Shown here one piece after another: positions 22,501 through 34,500 of a DNA stretch of 64,000 nt. Below the pieces are notes generated by a model, which did not search any database, was not told the DNA's origin, and saw nothing but the letters and a program-made list of their open reading frames with translations. The DNA lies in contig JAFCMP010000536.1 of the NCBI GenBank assembly GCA_017506865.1, forward strand, positions 1,612,001-1,676,000. The letters are read 5' to 3'. Each line of letters opens with the position of its first letter. Positions within the stretch are counted from its first letter, which is position 1. The stretch is from Tribonema minus (taxonomy: Eukaryota; Sar; Xanthophyceae; Tribonematales; Tribonemataceae). The position numbers were made by a program, and so were the translations under genes.

Positions 22501-25500
22501 GAGGGACAGCTTCCAATCATAAAGAAGCGGGAGACGGATTACGCAACGCACCAGTAGTGCGGACCGGTACCAACAACACAGTGGGACGTCGCCCTGCCGA
22601 CCGAACACCGCCTGTGAGACATTGTTGACAACACCCCATAACGCCCATAGAGTCTATAACGTCACTTTCGCCTGCACTGGCACGCTGCATCAGCTCATCT
22701 GCTGAGCGCTGCTGCGAGAAGGACCTGGACCTGGGCGCGAAGACCAGCAACGCGACCATGAAGTTGGATCCCGCCGCTTCCCTCATGTACACCTACCTTG
22801 TCAGGACCTTGTCATAATTGTTATGCTTGCTCTTGCGCTTAACGGTCAAGGAACCGCACTTTTTATCACTATCACAAAGAAGCGGAACGGACTACGGGAC
22901 GGACTACGCCACACACCTTCAAGTACCGGCATCAACGACTCTAGGATTAGGGTTACGTTCGCTGGTATGTCGCCCCGCCGACCGCAATCCTAACCCTAAC
23001 CCTAACCGCAATCCGAGGCGTCGCAACACGCAGGGCTCGCTTGCTTCACACCGCGCACCTTGTCATAGTTGAGCACGGGGCCGAGCGTCTGGGACGCCAT
23101 GCACTCGCAAACGAGACTTGTGATTTAGAAGCCCTGCGCGCAGTCATGCCCTCCTGTGCAACAGTCATGCTCATGCGACTATAGCCCGCATCGTGGTGAG
23201 GATTGAAGGTAGGCTAGCGCGTACCTTGTCATAGTTGCCGTTTCCGCTGTTGAGCACGGGGACGAGCATCTGGAACGCCATGCACTGCAATAATCACGTT
23301 GCCAACATGACTTTCTTTTTGCTTGTGAGAGCAACCTCATTACTCGTGCGCCTCATCGTAGTGGCCATTCTCGCTGTTTACGGTCAACAAACATGATGAT
23401 GTACGTTGCAAACATGACTTTCTTCGCGTGCATCCTCTCGGACGAACTCTGTGCTTCAGAAACCCTACACGTAGTCAAGCGCTACTGTACATCAGTCATG
23501 CTTAGGCTTATGGTTAGGGTTCAGGTCACGCGTACCTTGTCATAGTTGCCGTTTTCGCTGTTGAGCACGGGGACGAGCGTCTGGAAGGCCATGCACTGCG
23601 CGAGCTGCTCGAGCGTGCTGGGCTCCATGGAGATGTTCTTGATGATGGTGAGCAGCGTCACCATGAGCGCGTGGAACTGCGGCTGCTGCAGCATGGCCTT
23701 CGCCGCGATGTCGGCTATCGCTGCCATGATGCCTGCAGCGTTGGGCAAATGGCGATCAACAAAGCGCGGTCAGAGTACGACGGTCTCTCCGTTCTAGTTG
23801 CACACACTATGTTATTGAAGTTGGCGATGTTCGTCTACTTGAAGTTGATGATGGTGAGGAGCGTCGCCATGAGCGCGTGGCACTGCAGCTGCTGCAGCGT
23901 GGCCTTCGTCGCGATGTCCGCAATCGCCGCCATGATGCCTACAGCAGAGGGCGAATGGTGATCACCGAATCAAGATCAGGACGTGACTGTCTCTGCGTGT
24001 TAGTTGCATGTTATGGTGCTGACGTTGGTGACGGCTGTCTACTGGAAGTTGACGGTGGTCAGGAATGTTGTCATAAGGGCATGAGATTATTGGTGCAGCA
24101 GCGTGGCCTCTGTCAAAACGACCATTATTGCCCATGGGATGCGTGCCATGGCCATGGACACTATAACCCTTCATCAGTACACATGTTGTGGCCTTTCCAG
24201 AAGCTGTTCGCAATATCTGTCAATGAGGTTCAGCGTCTGCACCAGCGCACCATTGCCGCTGCTGAAGCTGCAGCGCGGCCCTTCACGCAACTGACAAAAT
24301 CAATTATACCATTGTAAAAACACACTTCAACGTACAGGTCGCAGGAAGCTCTGCGCAGCTCCCACGAGAACAAACGCGCGGCGCGCGCCGCCGCCCTGCG
24401 GTGGCTACCGCTCGCCGAGCGCTGCTGCCACACGCACGCTACATCGAGGCAGCAACGCTCATCAGATGACACGCTGCAGCGCTGCCTGCCAAGCACCGCT
24501 GAGGCAGCGCTCACTGAGCACTGCCTCGGCGGAGCTCGTTGAGCACTGGCACGTGCAACGCCGAGGCAGCAGCTCTCATCATCAGACAACACGCGCCGCA
24601 GATCGTTGCCACGCACCGCTGAGGCAGCGCTCGCTGGCCATCCCCTCCTTCACCGCCTTGTCCGACTTGGAGAACGTGATGAGTATGTGCGCGCACTTCT
24701 CCAAATACTCCCACACCGCGGCGACGCGCCACCGCGCCGCCGCGTGCCCCTCGCCGCCCCCCGCCGCCGCTGCTGCTGCCGCCGCCGCCGCCGCTGCCGC
24801 CGCCGCGGCGGCGCCGGTCGGCGTGGAGCGCGCGCCGTGTATGGCGCGGTGCAGCAGGTGCGTGAGCGTCTCCTGCGCGCGCGCGGCGGCAGCGGCAGCG
24901 GCGCACAGGGAGCACGCGGCGTCAGCCATGGTCGAATGTGCACTTCGGGTCGACTTACTGAGTCTGTGCGAGGGCAGCGACTCTGGCAGAAGGAGCCGTG
25001 AGCGCCGTCACTGCCGCGTCGAGCTGCGCGCCATGCTCACCGCGCCACGTATGTGCAAGTATTCATGAGGTTTGCGGGAGAAAGAGTTGTGTGGGTGAAT
25101 AAAGCGTGGGCATAGCTGCCCAAAGCATTCTGTAGTGGGCCAGCAGCAGACTTCACTCTCTTGCAACAGTTTAGCGTTGAGTTTCTCACGTAGATTACAT
25201 TGTCGTCAGGTGCTGGTCAATGGGACCGAGCATCGTGGCAGGCGCCAACTAGTGCGCGCGGCTATCCATGAAGTCGCTAAGCTCAACGGCGGGACCTTGT
25301 CAAGCAGCAGGCGCTTCGGGCGCGACTGCGCATGCTTAGACGTGGCCGCGATGCGTCACCAGCCAGCGGTGCAAACATGCACTCAACACAGCACTGCAGG
25401 CCAGCGGGGAGCGAGGACAGAGACGACAGGCACTTCGGGCACACTTATGGGCTGTATGTAGGCTGTCTGTAGGCTGTTGGTTCGTGCGTTTTGCTGCCGT

Positions 25501-28500
25501 TATGGGCACACGATGATTGTAAGAAAAATCAACACTCACCGAGAGGCCATGGGGCCAGACGGCTGGTGCAAGCACGCTAACCCTAACCCTAACCCTAAAG
25601 TGCAGTCGCTACAGTGCAGTCACTACAGGTGTACAGTGTCTGCGTCTGCGCAACACTGGCTCCAAGCTCTCAGGCACCGCTCGACAACCATCGTCAGCAG
25701 ACCACAGCCGTCGACGCACGCATTGAAGTTTATGCAGCACTTCGAAGAGTTAGTGCGTGTAAATGTATGCGTATCTATGCATGCCAACCTCTGCACTGGC
25801 ACAGGCGGCAAAAATCTGCAATTTTTTTTTCCTGTCAAGCTGGCACATGTGTATACTTGTGCAGCACAGCATAGCACTTCAGTTCGTATCAGCAAGATTG
25901 AAGTTCCGTATGGTAAAGTGACGCACCGTGATGCTCGGCAGCAGGCCCAGCCGCAGGAACAGCCGGCAGAAGTCGTTTCGCCGGATGCGCTGCGCGCGGA
26001 GCAACGACGCCGCAGCAGCGCTCAGTAAGGAAACGCACCTCGCCGCAGGAGCTCAAGTGAGTGCGGCAGGTGTGGACAAGGGTTGAGCGCTGCTGAAGTG
26101 ACAGTGCTTACATACCCCGCTGCAGGCGAACGCGCGCATTGCATGCGTGTCCGCAGCTTGCATGCTGCAAGTACACTCTCAGTACACACACAAATGCCAA
26201 GGGGGCGCACAGTGCTCTGCCTGTCGCAGGCGCGCCCGTACCCATGTGTACATGCAGCGCGACACCTCTAGTACACTTGGAGTACATGAGGGTCCTGAAG
26301 CGCAGTGTACCCTGTCACGGGTGCACCCGAACATACATATGTGCATACGTATACACACATACATGTATACATCTACACTTCATACATCGGTGTATATATA
26401 TGTACACTTCACTTCAAAGTAGAATTTATGTACTTCGAAGTACATGCATACTTCTACATGCACACATATATACGTACATGCGTACGTACCTGTAGAGAGA
26501 ACACCTCTAATATGCCGTCCACGCCCGTCTGCACCAGCGCAGTGACCTCCCAGCCGCCCTGGTCCATATTTCGGGCCTCGCTGACGAGGTCCGCAAGCAC
26601 CTGCACGGAAATACGCAGGAAAACGTGCAAGGAAAATGCGTACGGTAGCAGTATGAGGTTTGAGTTTCGCGGTGAGAACGCTGTGGTTTGCTGCCAGTAC
26701 AGTTACAGTTGCACGCTGTTGTATGGACTCCGGGGTGAAGCACAGGTCATCAACCTCCCGCCCCCTCCCCTGCGGCACAGAATGGGAGAGAAGGCACATG
26801 GCAGAGTTGCTTGAGGTATGGCCAGCAGCACTGAGCACTGATGTCGAGACTCGCATCGGACTCGGATTGGGCATGCGCGCCGCGAATGGTTGTCTCAGCA
26901 GTTGATAACAGTCCTGCTGTCCATCAGTGCGTGCATCCATAGATCGTAGGCCTTGCAGTGTTCTTCTCTTTATTCTCAAGCCCTGGCACCTGTCAAGCGC
27001 TCGGGAAATGCCAGCTGGCGCTGCGCGGCATCGAGAGAAGCGACAAACCCTGGCCGCTTCAAGGCTCGCTCGTTGAGTATGTGAGCTTGCCTCGAGTCAT
27101 TGATCAACGGGTACTGGTTTTTAGCAGTGACACTGTGCACAATGTCAAGGTCAAGGTTCCCGAATGTTCTCTACACGGGGGGCAGGCTCGCAGAGAACGA
27201 GCAGTGGTGTGAGTTCCTTTGCAGGGGAAAGGGGTGCGCGCACGAAGCATGCACACTGTTTCGCACCTTCAGGAATCATTTTGACCACAACGGCTACGCT
27301 TCAGCTTCAAGCACATCATTCACTTTCAAGCATGTATAGATGCAACATGCATACCCTCCAATGCCTCCGCAGGTAACAAACGTCTGCAGCATGAGCTCTC
27401 TTGGAACATGGACCTCACTCATATACCCATGCTCAAAGTGTATACTTTGAAGCGCTGTTATTCACCTCTTTTTGGCCAATGAAACAACTTGAGGTGCAAG
27501 CAATGCTTCAACTTGAAGTATAATACGTACATACAAATCTCCATGCCTCCGCAGCTCATAAACATCTGCAGCGTGAGCTCTACTGGACTATGGGCCTCAC
27601 TTATATTCTACTGTTTGATTCAGCGCAGGCAACTCATGCGCGAAGTGTGTGCAGCTGTTTGCCTCTTCTTGCCCAACCATACAACTTCAACTAGCTCCAA
27701 GTCCATACATACCTCCATGCCGCCGCAGCTGATGAACATCTGCAGCGTGAGCTCGCTGGCGCTGCACACCGCCTGCACAAACTTGGCCACCTCCAGCCGC
27801 AGAAGCGGTTTTGCCTGTAGCGCAGCCAGCGAGTCGCGAGTCGAGTCAAAAGTTGTCCTCAGAGTCAACACCAGGTTCGGCATGCCCGGTGAGCTAGGAG
27901 AAGCTTGTACCGGAGGTGAGCACAGCACCCCATTCAATCAATGAGCGAACATGAGCAAACATATGCGACTATCGGGGTATCAAGCCTGCAGCGCAGCCAG
28001 AGCGTAATGTAGCGCATGGAGTCAAAAGTCGTCCTCAGAGTCACAACAGGCTCGGCTTGCCCAGTGAGGTAGAAGCAGTTTGAAACTTGAGGTAAGCACA
28101 AAGGTGAGCGCGTGCGCGGAGCCGCGAGGCGCACCGTGGCACGCATCGTTAGCCGAGCGTCAACTTCAAGTAGTGACGCACACAGCACACTCACTTCATG
28201 AAGCTCACAAGCGTCAACAGCATTTTCTGATGGCCCAGGATGATCTTGACTTACTGCGTAACATGCAGAGCGCGGTCACCTTGCTAGCCCTGAACCTTAC
28301 CCTAACCCTGAATTTGACACTTAATCCAGGAGCACTCGTCATCACCTATCGCAAGGGTGCATGCATGAACGCGCACGAAACAGCATGCGCGCCACTGCCG
28401 TCGAGGTTCTGGTAAGCACGCAGGCCGCCGCGCCCAGCGCTAGAAGAGCAACATGCCAGACGAGCACCATGACGTTTGCGCGGATGCTCAACCGCGATGG

Positions 28501-31500
28501 TCACCTGAGGGTCTCTTGCTTGTTGAGCATCTTCTGGCAGGCACGCGAAGCTGATGATACGGGGGACCAGCCCCACTAGGGCCAGGTGCTCAAGCGCGCG
28601 CGGGTTGTTATGCACCATCTGCGAGCGGACAGTGGAGAGTCACACACACGGCGGCGGCGCAAGTTGCAGTTCCATTTCACTCGCTGAGTCTCTGTGGGCT
28701 CAGTTGTTCCCTTAGAAATTCATACTTGTGAACCTAATGTTCAACCTGCGAGTGCAAGTGGTACACTAACAGGACAAGACATTGCAAGGGGAGCACCAAG
28801 CGTATAACCTGGTCAAATCCGCATACTTCTAAATGACGCTCGTGGCGATGCTCGGGTAGTTGACAAGAGTAGGGTTGCAAAAAAGCGTATTTCCCCACAC
28901 AAATACGCCGTATTTAAATACGCCATATTTCCACTACTTATTTGGCGTATTTGACGTATTTGAGCATATTCTGGCACACGCAGTGTAGCTACAGCAGATC
29001 ACTGGTGTGCAAACCTCAAGCTCAAGTTGAGGTTTGACGCCAAGCACTTGCGCCATGCCTCGTCTACTAGTAGGCGCTCAGGGTTGAGGACAGGGTTAGA
29101 ATGAGGGTCAGGGTTGGGTGTAGCAGCTCGAGCAGCCACAACGACGACGAGGGTGGCGCTCACGCGGTGCACAAGTCTCGAGGTGGCGATGGCAGACAAC
29201 CTCTGATGATGGCGGTAGCGGTGCTGGCGAGGCTGCTGTATCTGCAACAATTCATGTCTAGCGAGCATCGCTGCCTGTGCGGCCATCCATCGGCTGTGTG
29301 GCATCATCCATCGGTGTCGAAGAAAATGCGCGTGCACAGAATAAACGATCATTGGTTGAAGTTCGGCTTAATTGATCATCGAAGAGGGAAGGGAAGGGCA
29401 AGGGCGGCGTGCCGACCCGCAGCAAGGGGGACGGATGCGGCGTTGTCCACACTGCCTTGTCAAGCACTCCGTGGGCATTTGCAAAGGGGTCAGGCGTGAG
29501 GTCACGAGTAATGCTCAAACGTGCCACTTCCTGGTGCTGTCTTGCTGCTGCTGTCCGCGTCAGCAAAGGAGCGCAGTTGACAGGTCTACGACAACACTGT
29601 ATTTGCGGCGTATTTGCTCACACAGATACGTATTTGAATACGTATATACGCCCCCGTACTTAAGTACGCATATGGAGTTTTGCAACCCTAGCCAAGAGAG
29701 ACTCCCCCAGGCGAATGTTGCTGCGATGTTGCGGCATGTGCTGAGTCGCCTCGCGATACCAAAGCGTGTTGTGCGGCTCGATGCTGCGGTGCCGGACCTG
29801 ACTGATCAGGGTCACGAGCGCCTGTGGCCGCGGCAGTGAACCGCGCGATGCTGGCAACACAACAGCACCCTCTGGCAATCTGCAGTCGCCGCAGCGCTCG
29901 CCTGACTGATGGGGGGCATGTGAAGCGGTGGCACATTCTCGTATTTGAATTCAAGCTAGACGGCTGGAGCAGTGCTCCGGGCCTACTGCAGCTCTCTCAT
30001 GAGGGACACTTCAAAAAAGCGGCGAATCCCATGCCTTGAAGTAATTTCAGTCATAGCTGGTGAGTTTTTGGCAGCAGTGCTCCGTGCCCGCAGCAGCGCT
30101 CACCTGATGAATGGGGGACACTGGAAGAAAAGGGAGGCCCCCGAACATTGAAGTACTTCATTCAAGCTAGGTATGTTTGCAGCAGCGCTATGTGTCAGCA
30201 GCAGCGCTCACCTGATTGCTGAGGAACACTTGAAGAAGAGAGAGGCCCCACGCCATGAAGCAGAATTAATCAATGATCATGATTTTATTTGACTTAAATA
30301 CTCTCGCAGCAGCGCTCACCTGATTGATGAGGGACACAATGTGCGGCAGCGCTCCGGGCATCTGCAGGTCGGCCATCTGTATGATGGGCGCGGCGCCGTG
30401 GTCGGCTGACATGATGTAGAAGCGCGCCTCGGGGCACGCCAGCAGCTGCGACGCCTGCAATCATGCAAGTGATACGGGGGGGGGGGGGGGGTCCTTACAT
30501 TCTTTTTACAATGATTCAAAGCATGCATATGAAAGATACGATAGGGGGGGGGGGGGGGGGGGGGGGGAGGACTTCCTTACACTCCTTACAAAATGGTTCA
30601 AAACATGCACACGCAAGACAGGTCCCAAGGATTTGAGTGCCTACAGCCTGGTTTGCTTCAGAATATGAGGGAGCTCATTTAGGGAGCTCAGCGCATGAGC
30701 CCAGGACTTGTGCAGAGACACCAGTGCAACGCGGTAAATTCACCACTTGGTGCTGTGACGGGTACGCAGCAACCACCAACAAATCTGCACTACCCACGTA
30801 CGGCAGATGGCAATGACTTCTCTGTTACATAAGAAATAGTCAGCTCACGTATCATATGCTGCCAAAAAAAGGGCTTCTAAGTACTTCTTAGAAGTATACT
30901 TCTAATGCATTGCATATTCACAGTACTCACCACGTATGTGCATATTGCAATGACCTCGTCCTCGCTGTCGACCTGCTCCAGCTTGCAGAGCTCGCCGAAG
31001 ACGGCCTGCCCGATCCTCGCGTGCATGTCCTGCGCATCATCACAAGACCCAAAGTCAGCATCAGCAATATGATGAACCCTAATCCTATTCATACTTGAGC
31101 ACTAGTAGTGCACGTCGACGCCGGTCATGCCGGTCATTAGTGACATCAACCCTAAATGTCCTGCACACCGTCACGAAACACAAAAAGGATCACCATCAGC
31201 AACAACTTTTGTTTTATGCCTGCCCCTAGCCCTTGATTTCAGTTCCTGAGTGAATTCTGACCCCAATGTTGCCTGCACATCCTGCATGTCAACGCGATAT
31301 GGAAGCGTTAGGGGTGGTTGCCCTATTTCTAGCCCAATTCTAGCCGCAAGTCAATTATGAATCTGATAGCCCTAGTCTACCCTAGGCCTGACGCTGACTC
31401 GCGTGCATGTCCTGCACGTACGAGTCGTCACGAAGCAAGACACTTGCACCATCAGCAGCAACAACCACCCTAACGCCGTTGTGTCATCACGAGACAGAAG

Positions 31501-34500
31501 GCCTATCGTCAGCCAGACCTACTGTTTTTTAAAATCTAGCCCTAATGCTAAGCCAAGCCCCCGGTGACCTTGATCAGTGGCGCAAATCTGTGTCTGCATG
31601 TCCTCGCAACATGGGAGGGCAAGCATCGCTTGCATCAACAGGAATGCCACTGTTGAAACACTAACCTAATGCTAACCCTAAACATGTCGTCACAAGGTGA
31701 CAGGGGTACTGATGAATATTCTACGACTGCACTTGAATGCACTGCATAGTTGTCTGGTTTGGCTGTGTTAGCTTGCAAGCTGAAATTTTGAATAGTTTGT
31801 TGCACACCGTGGGTAGAACATCTACTTGTATACAGCATGCCTCATGTAACTCTCGCCCCCTGCATTGCTGCGCAGTTTGTTTGCTCGTTCCTGATCATAC
31901 TGTACATGACTGCAGACAATCACAAACTGACAGTCTCGTTGCCTGGTAGATGCCGCCCTACTGACATTACAAACTTCAACAATTGATTACAATCAAACAC
32001 TCGGGATACGTGCAACCATGTGCGCATGTCAGCAATGAGACATGCCATCACCATTTGACAGTCCGCCGCACGCTCTCAGTTCGCTTGCGGTCTTTGCTGT
32101 GTTCTTCATCTGATTGATCGCACTCACCCTCTCAGCTCGGTTGCCCAGTTCGTCCTCGTTCTCCTCCACCTCTGCCTCGAAGTCTACGCCGAATGGGTCG
32201 CCGTCCATGCTCGCGCTCGTCTGCGCGGGCGGGATGGTATGTACGGTGCGCGCATCGGACGCATGTTTAGCGTGCTGCCGGTCACGAAGTAACAAAACTA
32301 GCACTTGCAACACTCATGGCTTTGCCACTGCAAGTATAGGACGCACGCCATCACTTCTCATCCTCTTGGGCAGAACGCTGATGATGGAGCTGCGTGTTTT
32401 CCTGCGGTGGGCATGAGACCACATTACCAAGGCGAACTTCAAGGCCCGCTGTGGCCGTGATGGCACGCGCCAAAGGTGCGCTGTGGCCGTGATGGCACGC
32501 GCCACAGGTGCGCTGCGAGTAGGAGGAACCCCGCCATTCTCATGCCAGCATCAATGGCTGCCTGTCAAGAGCGGCAGCAGCGCGCTCACCCTGCCCTGTG
32601 CACTTCAAGTTGCATTTGACAGCGGTTCCCCCATGATTCTCCATCAGGTCAACAGCAGGTCTCGCGCCGCCCTCACCTGCTGTAGCCGGAGCTTCTGCTG
32701 CAGCGTCTTGGCCAGCGACGTACCCTGCATGTCACAGGAACGTGCACGTGCGCCAGCAGCGATACAGATTTGTGGCAGCGCAGGATCAGATGCGAGGCAC
32801 ATGGCACGCTGCGCAGACAAATGTCTCTGTGCACTTTGGCGTTCCTGCTTCGTTTAGCACCCATGCATCGCACGCGCCTGGGGCGTTGACCCACTTTGAC
32901 TTCAACTTCAACCTGATGCACGTACACCAAATTTCCTCAGCACCCGCATACCGCATGCACCCAACCCCCCGCGGACTTGAACTTCACACCTGTTCGCATG
33001 GGCAATGCGCACTGCAAACGAGGCATAGCTACCTGCGTTTGCTCAGCACCACGTACTGCATGCCCCAGCGACTCAACTCTCTGAGCCTCAAACTCGATAC
33101 ATACCAACGTACTTCGAAGGACATACCTCAACCATGGCATCGCTACCTGCACATGCCACCATCTACCGCATGACACAGCACTTGAAATTTAAGAGTCGTG
33201 CTTGGGGGCATGCGCACACACCTGTTTTTCCTTTGCGCGACTCGTCGCCGCTTATGACGCCGCTTCTTATGCATGGGTGTAGCCCATGTACTTGAGACAA
33301 GGCATAGCTACCTGCATTCCATCAGCACCGCACTCCTCTGACCTTGGTGCTTCAACTTCAACTTGATGCTCGCGGCCTGTAATGCATACTTGAGAGTACC
33401 AGTTTTTCCTTTGCGCGGGGCAAGGTCTCGTCGCCGCTAGCGACACCTGGCGGCATCTCCAGGTCATGGCATCAGTACCTGCACTTTCCATCACATACTG
33501 CACGACACAGCACTCTGTAGAAATTGTGCTTGGGGGCATGCGCACACACCTGTTTTTCCTTTGCGCGGGGTGAAGTTTCATCGCCGCTGGCGCATGGATA
33601 GTGCCTACCGCGAAAAGCTACCTGCGTTTGCATAGCGCCGCGTGGTGCACGCCCCAGGATTTCAGACACTTGAGCCTTCGACTCAAACGCATGGTGTGTG
33701 TATGGAAGTACCTGTCTTTCCTTTGCGCGAGGTGAAGTTTCGTCGCCGCTAGCGACACCCGGCGGCATCTCCAGGTCGTCAAACATGCCCAGGTCGTCGT
33801 CCTCCACAAACTTGTGGAGCGCCGTCGCCTGCGGCGTACGACGCGCAAGGACACGGAGGCGGCAGGGCATCGCGGCGATGAGAAAGTACGGCATACGATC
33901 GTTGAGGCCGCTGAGCTTTCGGTGATGACTGCAAGGAATGCAACGGTAATGATGGGACGTTATACGCCAGAGCCGGCGTTCCTCATCCTCGACCGCAAGG
34001 TGACGCGCTTTCACCTGCGCTGTCCACTTTGGCGCACTGCTGGCGCGAACAGTGACCGCCACGGGACGGCCGTATACCTGCCTACCTATACGGCGCGCCA
34101 CATGCACGCATTTGAAGTTCCTATAGGGGACATTCGGTGTACATGGAGAGTGCGGCGCAAGGCTGACGCGAGTCCTTTGAACATTCCGAGGCGATGCCTG
34201 CTCCGGCTTGAGCTGCGCCCCTCACTTTTGGGGGGAGGGGGGGGGGGGGTGCAGGACCTCAGCCTCGTGTGCGAGCGCCCTTTTTTATTATCGTTGCGTA
34301 CACAGTGCTCAGTCGCGCCGCAGGCTGCAGCGCTCAGCGGCCTCTTGACGGTAGGTAGGTACGCTGGCGCTTGGCCAAGGCCTCCATGTTCAGCGGGCTC
34401 CCGGATGAGCAATGAGGCCAGGGGATCACACACAGAAAAGGTTCGACAAGAGGTTATGAAGCAGCCAAGCAGTACCCGCTTGCGGGATCGCGAGCTGCTG

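Larger units (their letters stand above)
18276..31029 (-). other. Kinase gene exons 18-30: armadillo-like C-terminus
   Basis: Exons: 30931-31029, 30320-30454, 28505-28618, 27713-27814, 26490-26600, 25927-25989, 24617-24872, 23536-23732, 21880-21983, 20770-20955, 20178-20334, 19321-19449, 18276-18407. Landmarks: [59 protein letters not shown], an Ala/Gly-rich insert in exon 24, [71 protein letters not shown], and a stop at 18276-18278. These match consecutive helices of the plant MAP3K-epsilon tail, so no large exon appears to be missing. Confidence 0.87.

Noticed and set aside
24740..24850. Poly-Ala/Gly run as a sign of a frameshift
   Set aside because: The GCC/GCG-type repeat stays in frame with conserved sequence on its 3' side ([12 protein letters not shown]), so it is a low-complexity insert in kinase exon 24.
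29101..29499. Frame inside the MITE as a transposase
   Set aside because: Ser, Arg and His rich without a DDE-type or hAT dimerisation motif; too short.
30477..30568. Long G runs as assembly gaps or G-quadruplex regulators
   Set aside because: The first fits the C-rich tract before the exon 19 acceptor. Similar runs precede many acceptors, so a splicing role or slippage is simpler, though run lengths may be inaccurate.
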